A stretch of 64,000 nucleotides of DNA from assembly GCF_025420585.1 (NCBI RefSeq), contig NZ_JAOEGB010000006.1:62001-126000 (forward strand), given 5' to 3'. Each line of letters starts with the position of its first letter. Positions within the stretch are counted from its first letter, which is position 1. The notes beneath the pieces were generated by a model. That model was not told the DNA's origin. It saw only the letters and a list, made by a program, of their open reading frames with translations, and did not search any database. The translations under genes and the position numbers were made by a program. The DNA is from Planotetraspora sp. A-T 1434 (GTDB lineage: Bacteria; Actinomycetota; Actinomycetes; Streptosporangiales; Streptosporangiaceae). Positions 1 through 9,032 of the stretch are shown piece by piece.

Positions 1-1136
1 TCGATCGCCGGGGTCAGCTTCTCGAGGTGGCGGCCGGTCTTCGCGGAGACGTTGACCCGGAGCGCCCACGGCGTGCGGACGAGCTGGCGGTCGATCTCCT
101 TCTCCAGGTAGTAGCGCCGGTCCTCGTCGACGAGGTCCCACTTGTTGAACGCCACGACCATGGCGCGACCCGACTCGATGACCAGGCTGATGATCCGCAG
201 GTCCTGCTCGGTCAGCACGTCGGAGGCATCGATCAGGACGACGGCGACCTCCGAGCGCTCCAGGGCGGCCCGTGTGCGCATGGCCGCGTAGAAATCGGCG
301 CCCTTCAGCTCCCTGTCGCGGCGCCGAATGCCGGCGGTGTCGATGAAGCGGTAGGTCTTGCCGCCGAGCTCCACCAGCTCGTCGACCGGGTCGCGGGTCG
401 TGCCGGCCATGGGGTCGACGAGCACCCGCTCCTCCCCCGCCACCTTGTTCAGCAGCGACGACTTCCCCACGTTGGGCTTGCCCAGCAGGGCGACCCGGCG
501 CGGGCCGCGCTGGACGCCGAAGGTCTGCGGCGGCGTCTCGGGCAGCGCGTCGAGCACCACGTCGAGCAGGTCGCCGCTGGACCGGCCGTGCAGGGCGGAG
601 ACGGGCTGCGGCTCGCCGAGGCCCAGCGACCAGAGACCGCCCGCCTCCAGCTCCATCTGCTGGTTGTCGACCTTGTTGGCCGCCAGCACGACGGGCTTGC
701 CGGAGCGGCGCAGCACGGTCCCGACGGCCTCGTCGGAGTCGGTCACGCCCACGCTGGCGTCCACCACGAACAGGATCACGTCGGCCAGCTCGGCCGCGAT
801 CTGAGCCTGCTCCGCGATGCGCAGCGCCATGCCGGTGGCGTCCGGGTCCCAGCCGCCGGTGTCCACCAGCGTGAAGCGGCGGCCCCGCCAGGTCGCCTCG
901 TAGGTGACGCGGTCGCGGGTCACGCCCGGCACGTCCTCCACGACGGCCTCGCGGCGGCCGATGATGCGGTTGACCAGTGTGGACTTGCCCACATTGGGGC
1001 GGCCCACCACGGCGACGACCGGAAGGGGGCCCGCGTCGGGCTCCTCCTTCTCCTCGTCACCGGATAGCTCGGCGAGTTCGGCCTCGATCCAGCCGCCCTC
1101 GTCGCCGTATTCTTCCCCCGTCACGTCCCTGCCCAT
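1..1136 (-). CDS. der: Ribosome-associated GTPase Der (EngA), 3' end outside window
   Basis: Tandem-GTPase protein needed for 50S ribosome assembly in the cytoplasm. Translating the minus strand from the ATG at 1136 gives an acidic leader, then a first G domain with P-loop GRPNVGKS, a DTGGW switch and NKVD, then a second G domain with [15 protein letters not shown] and NKWD. The two G domains are diagnostic of Der. The reading frame is open to the window edge, so the C-terminal KH-like domain is missing only because of the cut. It lies just downstream of cmk on the same strand (27 bp gap), a gene order common in actinobacteria, so the two are probably cotranscribed. Confidence 0.95.
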   Translation of the reverse strand, partial: MGRDVTGEEYGDEGGWIEAELAELSGDEEKEEPDAGPLPVVAVVGRPNVGKSTLVNRIIGRREAVVEDVPGVTRDRVTYEATWRGRRFTLVDTGGWDPDATGMALRIAEQAQIAAELADVILFVVDASVGVTDSDEAVGTVLRRSGKPVVLAANKVDNQQMELEAGGLWSLGLGEPQPVSALHGRSSGDLLDVVLDALPETPPQTFGVQRGPRRVALLGKPNVGKSSLLNKVAGEERVLVDPMAGTTRDPVDELVELGGKTYRFIDTAGIRRRDRELKGADFYAAMRTRAALERSEVAVVLIDASDVLTEQDLRIISLVIESGRAMVVAFNKWDLVDEDRRYYLEKEIDRQLVRTPWALRVNVSAKTGRHLEKLTPAI

Positions 1137-1163
1137 CGCTTCCTCTCCCGATCCCGGAGAGGA

Positions 1164-1832
1164 TCAGGCTCGCTCCTTGACGAGCCGCAGAACCTCGGCG
1201 ATCACATCGTCCAGGGTCAGCGGCGTGGTGTCCAGCTCGATCGCGTCGGCCGCCGGTGTCAGTGGGTCGGCCTTGCGCGTGGAGTCCAGCCTGTCGCGGC
1301 GCGCCATGTCGGCCTTCTGCGCCTCTACGGTCGTGCCGTCCAGCTCGGCCGTACGGCGCTGGGCGCGGGCTTCGGCGCTCGCGGTCAGGTAGATCTTGAC
1401 TGCGGCGTCCGGGGCGACGACCGTGCCGATGTCCCGGCCCTCCACCACGACCCCGCCGCCCGGGAGGGACTCCGCGATGATCTCCCGCTGCAGGGCCACC
1501 AGGCGGCGGCGCACCTCGGGGACCGCGCTCACAGCCGACACGGCGCTCGTCACCTCCGCGCCACGGATCGGCCCCGAGACGTCGACACCGTCCACGGTGA
1601 TGCCGGGGGCGTCCGGGTCGGTGCTCACAGCAAGCGAGGGCTCGGCCGACCGGGCGGCGATCGCCGCGGGATCGGCCGGGTCGACGCCCCGCTGCAGCAT
1701 CCACCACGTGATCGCGCGGTACATCGCGCCGGTGTCGAGATAGCGCAGGCTCAGCGCCCGCGCGACCCCGCGCGAGGCGCTCGACTTGCCCGACCCCGAG
1801 GGACCGTCCATGGCGACGACCAGACCTGACAC
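1164..1832 (-). CDS. cmk: Cytidylate kinase
   Basis: Phosphorylates CMP/dCMP with ATP in pyrimidine nucleotide synthesis. The 222-residue product starts with the P-loop DGPSGSGKSS and continues with the LDTGAMYRA substrate-binding stretch. The EGRDIGTVV segment and the Arg-rich lid (EARAQRRTAEL) of Cmk are present. Length is normal for the family. It sits immediately upstream of der. In most actinobacteria tyrA lies directly upstream of cmk; here tyrA is about 30 kb away at 32.3 kb, which marks this as the left boundary of an insertion. Confidence 0.96.
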   Translation of the reverse strand: MSGLVVAMDGPSGSGKSSASRGVARALSLRYLDTGAMYRAITWWMLQRGVDPADPAAIAARSAEPSLAVSTDPDAPGITVDGVDVSGPIRGAEVTSAVSAVSAVPEVRRRLVALQREIIAESLPGGGVVVEGRDIGTVVAPDAAVKIYLTASAEARAQRRTAELDGTTVEAQKADMARRDRLDSTRKADPLTPAADAIELDTTPLTLDDVIAEVLRLVKERA

Positions 1833-1920
1833 CGGTCTCTCCTTCTCCCCTGCGGCTCACCTTCGAGCTGTCGCCCTTGAGGCTACCGGGAGTCGGCGCG
1901 GGGCCGCGCATCGGAAGGGG
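1833..1920. other. Short spacer between cmk and the pqqB remnant
   Basis: No gene is seen here. This is the left edge of the accessory island: to the left lies conserved core (cmk, der), to the right remnants and accessory genes. Confidence 0.5.
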
Positions 1921-2119
1921 TCAAGGTGTGATCTTCCGCAGGGACCTGTAGGACGATCGGCGGCCCTCCGGGCGGAGCCCGGCGCAGTCCTCGATCTGCT
2001 GCCCGATGTCGGGAGAGGCCTTGAGGAGATAGACGCGCCCGGGCTCGACCTCCAGCGCGAGCGGGGCATGCAGCGTGCGCCGGGTGTGGGGCCGCGGTGC
2101 CGAGGACCTGCAGGCGCAT
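1921..2119 (-). pseudogene. pqqB: Remnant of pqqB-like gene
   Basis: The minus strand from the ATG at 2119 reads MRLQVLGTAA, the N-terminus of PqqB (which normally continues with GGGFPQWNCNC). It then shifts frame and lacks the Cys-rich segment. In the next frame the PqqB signature YLLKASPDIGQQI followed by EDCAGLRPEG is clear. The frame closes at 1921, so about 60 of roughly 300 residues survive. PqqB is a metallo-beta-lactamase-fold protein acting in synthesis of the cofactor PQQ. No pqqA, C, D or E was seen nearby. The fragment lies 3.4 kb from a PQQ-type dehydrogenase gene, suggesting cofactor genes once stood here. Confidence 0.7.
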
Positions 2120-2411
2120 CGGGGACTCCCTCCATACGGTTGCCGTTCCAGCTCCACCACGCGGGCGCGCATCGACGTCTTCGTGGACACGCCGGCATCG
2201 AGTTCCCGTCCTCGAGAATGGTCATACGGGTCGCCTCCAGCGCAGCGGATGTCGCCGATGCGGCAAGCTGGAAGTCGCCGCCGAAAGGGTTGTCCGTCCT
2301 AAGTGGCAGGCCCTCGTCCGCCTAAAGAAACATGTTTCTCCGGCCCTCTGGCCCCGATATTGCCGGGGTGTTCTGATCGTGCCGAAATAGCGTTCGACGA
2401 GGAGGTCATCC
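2120..2411. other. Intergenic region upstream of the LLM oxidoreductase
   Basis: No convincing gene on either strand. The last 60 bases hold the leader of the downstream gene with a strong ribosome binding site, GAGGAGG, 7 bases before its ATG. No clear -10/-35 pair could be fixed by eye. Confidence 0.4.
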
Positions 2412-3431
2412 ATGCGAATTGATTTCCACGGCATCACGGCCGGGCCGGAGATATTCGGGGACTGGGCGGAGGAGGCGGAAGAGCTCGGCTACGACTCGAT
2501 TTGGATGTCGGAGACCCAGCACGATCCTTTCGTCGGCCTCACCGCCGCGGCCCTGCGCACCAGCCGGCCGGCCATCCGCACGGGGCTGGCCGTGGTGTTC
2601 GCCAGGAACCCGATGACGACCGCGATGCTGGCCAACGATTTGCAGCTGGTGTCCGGAGGGCGTTTCGCGCTCGGCATCGGCTCGCAGCTGCAGACGCACA
2701 TCACCAAGCGTTTCAACATGCCCTGGTCCAACCCGGCGCCGAGGATGCGGGAGTACATCCTGGCGCTGCGGGCGATCTGGGAGTGCTTCGCGACCGACGG
2801 GCGGCTGCGCTTCCGCGGCGAGTTCTACCGGCACACGCTCATGAGCCCGTTCTTCAACCCCGGGCCCAACCCGTACGGCCCGCCGCCGATCTTGCTGGCC
2901 GGGGTGGGGCCGATGATGACGCGCGTGGCCGGCGAGCTGGCGGACGGGTTCCTGGCCCACATCATGACCACGCGTGAGCTGCTGGAAGGTGTCACCCTGC
3001 CCGCGCTGCGCGCGGCACGCGAGGCGGTCGGCAAGTCCATGGACGGCTTCGAGATCCACGTCACGCCGATCGTGGCCGTGACCGACGACGAGCGGGAGCT
3101 GCACGCGGCGATCCGGCGGGCCAAAGAGTCGATCGCCTACTACGCCTCCATTCCGAGCTACGCGCCCGTGCTCGAGCTGCACGGCCTGGGCGGGCTGAAA
3201 GACGAGCTCTACCGGCTGGCCGGGTCCGGGCGGGCGGCCGAGATGCCGGACGCCATCGACGACTCGGTGCTGGAGACCTTCGCGATCGTCGGCGGCTCAA
3301 AAGAGGCGGCCATCAAGATCTACGAGCGGTTCGGCGGGCTGGCCACCAGCGTCGCCTTCTTCCAGTCGATCGAGCGCTCCCCCGAGGAGATCCAGCCGTT
3401 GCACGAAGCGCTCCGCCGGCAGGTGTCCTGA
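2412..3431 (+). CDS. LLM-class (probably F420-dependent) oxidoreductase
   Basis: A 339-residue luciferase-like TIM-barrel protein. The N-terminal MRIDFHGIT strand, GYDSIWMSETQHDPF, the ARNPMTTAMLANDLQ segment and SGGRFALGIGSQ follow the order seen in the bacterial LLM family that uses reduced F420 or FMN. F420 use is inferred from the actinobacterial host. The start is fixed by a GAGGAGG site 7 bases upstream. The gene stands alone and is closed by a strong hairpin at 3451-3482. A decayed stump of a paralogue is present at 24785-24978, so the island once carried two copies. The substrate is unknown. Confidence 0.88.
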   Translation: MRIDFHGITAGPEIFGDWAEEAEELGYDSIWMSETQHDPFVGLTAAALRTSRPAIRTGLAVVFARNPMTTAMLANDLQLVSGGRFALGIGSQLQTHITKRFNMPWSNPAPRMREYILALRAIWECFATDGRLRFRGEFYRHTLMSPFFNPGPNPYGPPPILLAGVGPMMTRVAGELADGFLAHIMTTRELLEGVTLPALRAAREAVGKSMDGFEIHVTPIVAVTDDERELHAAIRRAKESIAYYASIPSYAPVLELHGLGGLKDELYRLAGSGRAAEMPDAIDDSVLETFAIVGGSKEAAIKIYERFGGLATSVAFFQSIERSPEEIQPLHEALRRQVS

Positions 3432-3450
3432 CCCCGGCCGACGGGATGGC

Positions 3451-3482
3451 GCGAGCGGTAGCCGGTTCCGGCTACCGCTCGC
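3451..3482. terminator. Perfect hairpin terminator between LLM gene and MMPL remnant
   Basis: A 14-bp perfect stem (GCGAGCGGTAGCCG and its complement) closes on a GTTC loop, 20 bases after the LLM stop codon. It lies between converging genes and can act in both directions. Confidence 0.8.
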
Positions 3483-3505
3483 TTCTCATCTGCCTGCCGT
3501 ACTGC

Positions 3506-4500
3506 TCACTTCTCGGACGGCACCGCCGCCGGCGGGAAGAACTCCGGCAGGTCCGCGCGCTCACCGAGCCGGCGCCGCTCCCACCATCGGGCCAGCGGCG
3601 CGGGCGACCACCACGCCCGCCGTCCCAGCAGCCGCATCGTGGCCGGGACGAGTAGGGCGCGCACGACGGTGACGTCGACCACGATCGCGATCACCAGCCC
3701 GATGCCGATCATCTTCATGAGCGTGATCTGGGAGCCGACGAACCCGCCTACGACCACGATGAGCAGCAGCGCCGCGCTGGTGATGGATCATCGCCGTACG
3801 CTGCACGCCGAGCGCCACCGCCTGCACCGCGTCGCCGCCGCGGTCCCACTCCTCGCGTATCCGCGACAGGAGGAACACCTCGTAATCCATGGACAGGGCG
3901 AAGGCGACGGCCAACATGAAAACGGGGAAGTTCACGTCGATCGCGCCCACGGGGACAAACCCCAGCACGCCAGAGAACCAGCCGTCCTGGAAGATCAGCT
4001 GATCGCCCCGAACGACGCCGACAGCGAGAGCAGGTTGAACCGGGACGGGAACACCGTCAGGCCGAGGAAGCAGATGGCGACCTTCGCGCCGGAGAAGGCG
4101 ATCGTCCGGCCAGCCGTGGCCATCGTCCGCTCCACGGCATCGTCGGCCGGCAGGCACTTGGCCAGTTCCTCCCGGAAGCGGTTGACGATGAGCAGCCCGT
4201 AGTCGATGGCCAGCCCGAGGCCGAGGATGGTCACCACCTGGACGGCGAAGGTGTACAGGTCGGCGAAGGAGCTCACCACCCGCAGCACCGCGAGTGACCC
4301 GACGGCCGCGACCACACCGACCACCAGCGGAAGTGCCGCGGCGACGGCGCTGCGGAAGACGAACACCAGCAGGATCAGCCGGACCGGCATCGCGATCATC
4401 TCGGCCCGCACGATGTCGCGGGTGGACCGGGTGTTGACTTGATCGATCATCGCGGTGAAGCCGCCGAACCGGGTATCGATAGTGATGCTTTTGAAATGGG
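3506..4500 (-). pseudogene. Decayed MMPL-family transporter (N-terminus lost, internal deletion, two frameshifts)
   Basis: Three minus-strand frames together recreate an MMPL exporter closely related to the intact one at 17922. From 4500 it reads TIDTRFGGFTAMIDQVNT and the first transmembrane bundle through GLAIDYGLLIVNRFREEL to FPSRF. It then jumps directly to NLLSLSASFGAI, so about 240 residues of the intact paralogue are missing. Near 4000 a base is lost (ATCAGCTGATC against ATCAAGCTGATC in the paralogue), shifting into LIFQDGWFSGVLGFVP and SMDYEVFLLSRIREEW. Near 3785 an extra C shifts into the last frame, ending MKMIGIGLVIAIVVDV and the C-terminus. The N-terminal 150 residues are absent. 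It cannot make a working pump. Confidence 0.88.
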
Positions 4501-5541
4501 CTGCGCATGGCTCCTCCGGTACGCCGCATACCCCCCTCCGGCAACGGCAGGAAGCCGTGGTCCGCGACCTCTTCCCGGGCTCCGGGATCGTGGCAGAGCC
4601 AGCTGTGGGGCCCCACGGAGAGGCGCGTCTGGCGGTACGGCAGGCGGCCCGCCGCGTCACGCTTGACCACGACGAACTGTCGCGTGAGGAAGGCACCGGG
4701 GAAGGAAGGCACCGCGGCGACCTGGCCGGCGTTGATCTCACGCCGGCCGCTCTCCGGATTCACGACCGTGGGCTCCAGCTCCGAGATCGCCTGGAGCGCC
4801 AGTGAGCCGTGCACGTCGTCGTGGTGGTACTCCGTCTGCGCCAGGTACTTCCCGATCGAGTAGAACACCAGCGCGTCCGGATTGCCGTCGATCCGGGGAT
4901 CCGTGCCGTCATCCTGGTTGACTCCCTGATAGACGCAGGAGCCGATCTCCGACACGCCCAACGCCAGCCGCAGGAACGTGCGGATGCCCGGGCCGACCTG
5001 GGGGAGCATGGGCTGGATCGGGCCCTTTCCCGTTCCCCCCACCTGCTCCCAGGTGGTGACCCGGCACTCGTAGATGGCCGCCAACTGCGCCGGCGTCAGT
5101 GACGCCGGCGCGTTGGTGACTTCGTTGGCCGCCCACGTCACCCCGTCGCCGGCGAAAGGCAGGAAGACCAGCCCCGGGTCGTCGCCGGGGAGCCTCGGCC
5201 GGGTGCCGCGGGCGAAGTCCAGGCAGGGTCGCCCGCCAGGCAGGACCTGGCGGGCGGCCAGCGCCGCGATGCCGGCGGAGGACCCGTCGGGCCGGGCGAT
5301 CGGATCGCAGCCCCGCTTGGGCGTGATCGGGCTGGTGCCGCTCGAGCCCCAGCTGTACAGCCGTACGCCGTTATCACCGAGAAGCTGTTCGACTACCGGC
5401 TCTCGGCCCGCTACGCCCGCCCACGCCCACGACGTCGTGCGCCTTCAGCACCCGGCCGGGAGACGGGTCGGCGAGAGCCTGCCCGGCAGGCAGCAGTGCC
5501 GTGATCAGGAAGGCCGCGACGACCAGTGACAGGGGTCTCAT
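4501..5541 (-). pseudogene. Frameshifted PstS-like secreted substrate-binding protein
   Basis: The ATG at 5541 overlaps the stop of the upstream dehydrogenase gene (ATGA) and opens with a signal peptide (MRPLSLVVAAFLITALLPAG, then QALA). The reading DPSPGRVLKAHDVVGVG is expected to continue as a PstS-type phosphate-binding-like domain. A frameshift near 5410 breaks it. The other frame continues with LGDNGVRLYSWGSSGTS, CDPIARPDGSSAGIAAL, FAGDGVTWAANEVTNAP and LAAIYECRVTTWEQVGG, all typical of actinobacterial PstS-like proteins, and runs to HGFLPLPEGG near 4540. There it meets the MMPL remnant, so the 3' end was probably also lost or fused. A single-base sequencing error could explain the frameshift but not the fusion. 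Confidence 0.75.
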
Positions 5542-7139
5542 CGCGCGTCGACCGAGAAGGCGTAGAACGTCCTGCTGCCCTTGCCCTGGATGAACCGGTT
5601 GTTGTACCCGTTGCCCCAGTAGAGCGTGCCGTTGACGATGGCCGGTCCCGCGTTCGAGGACCCCTCGCCGAGGAAGTCCCACAGGATCCTGCCGGTGGCG
5701 CCGTCGATGGCGTACATGTGGCCGCTCATCGAACCGGCGAACATGACCCCATTGGCCGTGGTCACCGCGCCCATGGTCTCGGCGTTGGACGGATCGGCGC
5801 GTTCCCACAGGATCCTGCCGGTGACCGCGTCAAGGGCGAAGAAGATGCCGTTGGTCGTGACCGTCCCGTCTGGAAGCGTGTGGGCCACGTGATTGGTGTT
5901 GGCGTTGCTGACGTAGATCCGGCGCCCGTCGGTGGCGCTGCCCCATTCGATGCCGCCGTGCACCCCGCCGGGCCCCACCTGTGTCTTCCAGACGGTGTCC
6001 CCAGTCCCGGCGTCGAGCAGCCAGTACTCTCCGCTCTTCTGACCCGCGCCGACCACCAGGCGGGGCAGGCCGTTGGCGCCGGGAATGGTGAACAGGTGGC
6101 CGCCCTCGCCGAAGTCGAAGTCCCCACCGTGGTTCGGCGGGCAGTTCTCCGGCGGGAAACCGGGCTCGCAGGCGACGGTCCAGGCGTCGAACTCCTTGTC
6201 GCCGGCCGTCCATTTGATCGCCCCGGTGCGCAGGTCCAGCGCGAGCAACTGGTCGATGTGGTTGTCGTCGGGCAGGCACTGTTCGGGCGTGCCGCCGGCC
6301 GTCTGGCACTGGGTGACGCTCAGCGGCACGGTCAGGTTCTGGCCGGCCCCGACGATAACGGTGCGGTGGACGATGTCGATGACCGGGGAGGTACCCCACA
6401 CCCCGCCGCCGCTGAAGCCGCCCGGCTTGCCGCCGTTGTCGGGCACGGTGTAGGTCTTCCAAAGCACGCGGCCCGTCGAGGCGTCCACGGCGTTGACGCT
6501 GCCGCGGAAGGTGCAGCAGGGATAGCCGGGCAGGCCGGCCACCGCGGCCTCCTTGGAGGAGACACCCTGGTAGACGACCCCGTCGAAGATCACGGGCGAG
6601 CCGGTGAGCACGGCCGCGAAGTGCTCGTCCAGGGTGGTCTTCCAGATCAGGTCCCCCGTCGCGGCGTCCACGGCCATCAGGTGCGCGCCCACACCGCCTC
6701 TGGGGCCGTTCTGGTCGCCGAAGTACAGCCGGCCGCCCGAGTAGGCCGGGCTGGCCCGGACGATGCTGCCGGGGATGCCGTTCCAGTCCGACACCTTGCG
6801 CTGCCAGATCACCCTGCCGGTCGCGGCGTCGAGCTTGGAGAAGGAGCCGCCCCAGTCGGGCACGTAGACGGCGCCGCCGACCACGGTCGGGATCGCGGAG
6901 GTGTCACCGGCGGCGGTGAAGGTCCATTTGACGGCAAGCCGGTCGGCGTTGCCCGGGCGGATGCGCCACTCCAGGGGATTGGACTTGGTGTTGAGGTAAT
7001 CGTGGCCGCCCATCCGCCAGTCCAGCGGTGATCCGAAGGTCTCGCCCGAGGCCGCGGCCTCGGTGGGAGCCGTGCTCGCGCCCAGGACCAGGGCCGTGAC
7101 CGCGGCGACGGCCGTGCGCCACCTCATCGTCCTCCTCAT
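5538..7139 (-). CDS. PQQ-type beta-propeller dehydrogenase, secreted
   Basis: A protein of about 533 residues with a signal peptide (WRTAVAAVTALVLGAST, APTEAAA). An eight-bladed quinoprotein propeller follows, with repeated blade ends such as KLDAATGRVIWQR, AVDAATGDLIWKT, AVDASTGRVLWKT, LDAVTGRILWER and AIDGATGRILWDF. The adjacent cysteines in YPCCTFRG match the vicinal disulfide that covers PQQ in quinoprotein alcohol dehydrogenases. The layout is close to polyvinyl-alcohol-dehydrogenase-like proteins, so oxidation of an alcohol outside the membrane is likely; the substrate is unknown. The ATG at 7139 forms a TGATG overlap with the upstream gene (a GTG at 7142 is an alternative). A PQQ-synthesis remnant lies at 1921-2119. 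Confidence 0.85.
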   Translation of the reverse strand: MRRTMRWRTAVAAVTALVLGASTAPTEAAASGETFGSPLDWRMGGHDYLNTKSNPLEWRIRPGNADRLAVKWTFTAAGDTSAIPTVVGGAVYVPDWGGSFSKLDAATGRVIWQRKVSDWNGIPGSIVRASPAYSGGRLYFGDQNGPRGGVGAHLMAVDAATGDLIWKTTLDEHFAAVLTGSPVIFDGVVYQGVSSKEAAVAGLPGYPCCTFRGSVNAVDASTGRVLWKTYTVPDNGGKPGGFSGGGVWGTSPVIDIVHRTVIVGAGQNLTVPLSVTQCQTAGGTPEQCLPDDNHIDQLLALDLRTGAIKWTAGDKEFDAWTVACEPGFPPENCPPNHGGDFDFGEGGHLFTIPGANGLPRLVVGAGQKSGEYWLLDAGTGDTVWKTQVGPGGVHGGIEWGSATDGRRIYVSNANTNHVAHTLPDGTVTTNGIFFALDAVTGRILWERADPSNAETMGAVTTANGVMFAGSMSGHMYAIDGATGRILWDFLGEGSSNAGPAIVNGTLYWGNGYNNRFIQGKGSRTFYAFSVDAR

Positions 7140-7645
7140 CACAGCCCCTCGGCCGCGGCAGCGTCGGCGGGCGTGCGGTTCTCGGGGGTGAACACCCCGA
7201 TCTGTCGCAACAGAGTGAGCTCGTCCCGCGCGCCCCAGTGCTCGACCGCCTGCCCGTTGGCGATCCGATAGAAGTGCAGGTGCTGGACCTGCACCTCCTG
7301 GCCCGTCGGCGCCACGCCGAGGAAGTCACCCGTGTGCCGGCCGCTGAAGGTCACCCGGCAGACGAACTTGTCGCCTTCTGCGATGAAGTCGTCCACCTGC
7401 CACCTCGCCTCGGAGAAGGCGCGGCGCATGTAGCGGGCCGTCGCCAGGTACCCCTCCGGGCCGCCGCCCACGCCCGGCGAGGCCTCGTGATCCACGAAAT
7501 CCGGCGCCACGAACTTCCTGGCCGCCTCCTCGTCCAGCTCGCCGAACACCTTGGCGATGCCGATGGCCACCTCGACCAGCTCCTGCGACGCCCCGGGCGG
7601 CGGGGCCTGCACCGAAGCCAGCATCTCTTCCACTTCGTCAGCCAT
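7139..7645 (-). CDS. SnoaL-like ester cyclase / NTF2-fold protein
   Basis: A 168-residue NTF2-fold protein. The core segment FVDHEASPGVGGGPEGY, followed by the CRVTFSGRHTGDFLGVAPTG strand pair and FYRIANGQAVEHWGARDEL, matches the polyketide-cyclase-like SnoaL family, which includes aldol cyclases and many uncharacterised proteins. It lies 35 bp after the SDR gene and overlaps the next gene, so it belongs to the AfsA-started operon. Its context suggests it acts on the acyl or ring intermediate of the pathway, which is inference only. The ATG at 7645 follows an AGAGGAA site. Confidence 0.85.
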   Translation of the reverse strand: MADEVEEMLASVQAPPPGASQELVEVAIGIAKVFGELDEEAARKFVAPDFVDHEASPGVGGGPEGYLATARYMRRAFSEARWQVDDFIAEGDKFVCRVTFSGRHTGDFLGVAPTGQEVQVQHLHFYRIANGQAVEHWGARDELTLLRQIGVFTPENRTPADAAAAEGL

Positions 7646-7680
7646 GATCAGTTCCTCTCTTTTGCGGTTCGGTTGCCGGT

Positions 7681-8385
7681 TCAGTGGCCCAGGCCGGATC
7701 CGCCGCTGATCGGGATCGCGGCGCCGGTGATGAACGAGGCTCCGTCCGAGGCCAGGAAACGTACGGTTGGCGCCACCTCCTCGGGCGTCCCCGACCTGCG
7801 CAACGCGGTGATGCTGTGCAGGTAGGCGCGGTGCTCCTCGCTGAGGCCCGCCACCATGTCGGTTTCGATGAGGCCTGGCATGACCACGTTCACGGTGACC
7901 TTGCGCGGGCCCAGCTCCCAGGCGAGAGAGCGGGCGAAGCCCACGAGGGCCGCCTTGGAGGCGGCATAGTTCGTCACGCCGGGCGAGCCCCAGAAGGCCG
8001 TGGTGGAGCCAATGAAGATCATCCGCCCCCACCTGGCCTTGACCATGTCGGTGACGGTCGCCCGGGCCACCCGCATGGCCCCGAGCAGGTTGGTGTCCAC
8101 GACCTCGGCGAAGTCCCGCTCCTTCATCGCCATGAACAGGTTGTCCCTGGTGGTGCCCGCATTGGCGACCAGGACCTGGACGGGGCCGTGCTGAGCGCGC
8201 ACCTCGTCGACGGCCGCCTCGACCGAGGCGCTGTCGGTCACGTCGCACCGCACTCCGAACAATCCCGCGGGGGGCTCCCCCGAACGGTAGGTGACGGCGA
8301 CCTTGTCGCCGGCATCGGCGAAGGCGCGGGCGATGGCCAGTCCGATGCCGCGGTTGCCTCCGGTGACCAGGACGGAACGGCTCAC
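7681..8385 (-). CDS. FabG-like short-chain dehydrogenase (3-oxoacyl reductase)
   Basis: A 234-residue classical SDR. It has the NADPH-binding TGGNRGIG loop, VANAG, the catalytic Ser in FIGSTTAFWG and the YAASK Tyr/Lys pair, ending ITGAAIPISGGSG as FabG proteins do. It most likely reduces a beta-ketoacyl-ACP or the ring ketone of an AfsA product. The GTG at 8385 overlaps the stop of the HAD gene by four bases (GTGA), giving translational coupling. It is the only ketoreductase recognised in the island, so it may serve the ACP/ketosynthase operon as well. Confidence 0.92.
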   Translation of the reverse strand: MSRSVLVTGGNRGIGLAIARAFADAGDKVAVTYRSGEPPAGLFGVRCDVTDSASVEAAVDEVRAQHGPVQVLVANAGTTRDNLFMAMKERDFAEVVDTNLLGAMRVARATVTDMVKARWGRMIFIGSTTAFWGSPGVTNYAASKAALVGFARSLAWELGPRKVTVNVVMPGLIETDMVAGLSEEHRAYLHSITALRRSGTPEEVAPTVRFLASDGASFITGAAIPISGGSGLGH

Positions 8386-9032
8386 GGAGTCCTCACTCTC
8401 AGGTACTCGCCCAGCGCGGCGATCGCCTGGGCGGTGTCGGTGAACGGGACGGCGCGCCATCCGGCGGCCACGGCGCCCTCGCAGTTCTTGGCCAGGTCGT
8501 CGATGAAGACCGAACGGGCGGCGGGGATTCCGGAGCGCCGGACGGCCAGGTCGAAGATCTCTCTGTCGGGTTTGCGGCGCCCGACCTCGAAGGAGAGCAC
8601 CACGTCGTCGAAGTACGCCGCGGGGTCGATCATGCGACGCCAGTGGGCGTCCCACGCGGGCACCATGTTGGAGAGCAGGCCGACGAAGAAGCCCTGCTCG
8701 CGGAGCGCGCGCAGGTGTTCGGCCCACTCGAGGTTCGCCTCGCGGCCGTCGAACCACGCGTCGGCCAGGCTCGTCAGACGCTGCTCGATCCCATGATCGG
8801 CGCGGAGGACCTCCCCGATCTGAGCCAGCCATTCGCTCTCGCTCACCAGGGGGGTGTCGATCGGCAGCATGATGTCATCGGTGCCGTAGGTCGCGGTGAC
8901 CTTGAGCACGGCGTCGATCACCGCCTCCATGGGGAGGTCGTGCTTGGCGCAGAAGGTGGCCAGGGTGTGGCTGATGGGTGGGGTGAGGACGCCGCCGAAA
9001 TCCGTCCAGATCGCCTCGACCGGCTCAGTCAT
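8382..9032 (-). CDS. HAD-superfamily hydrolase (subfamily IA)
   Basis: A 216-residue HAD-IA protein. Motif I is WTDFGGVLT (nucleophile Asp retained, second Asp replaced by Gly as in YihX-like phosphatases), motif II GLLSNM, motif III GRRKPDREIF and motif IV IDDLAKN. Its start overlaps the end of the AfsA-like gene by eight bases (ATGACTGA), so the two are tightly coupled. In methylenomycin furan synthesis an AfsA homologue (MmfL) works with a HAD phosphatase (MmfP). By analogy this enzyme probably removes the phosphate left after AfsA-type condensation with dihydroxyacetone phosphate; that role is inferred. Confidence 0.88.
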   Translation of the reverse strand: MTEPVEAIWTDFGGVLTPPISHTLATFCAKHDLPMEAVIDAVLKVTATYGTDDIMLPIDTPLVSESEWLAQIGEVLRADHGIEQRLTSLADAWFDGREANLEWAEHLRALREQGFFVGLLSNMVPAWDAHWRRMIDPAAYFDDVVLSFEVGRRKPDREIFDLAVRRSGIPAARSVFIDDLAKNCEGAVAAGWRAVPFTDTAQAIAALGEYLRVRTP

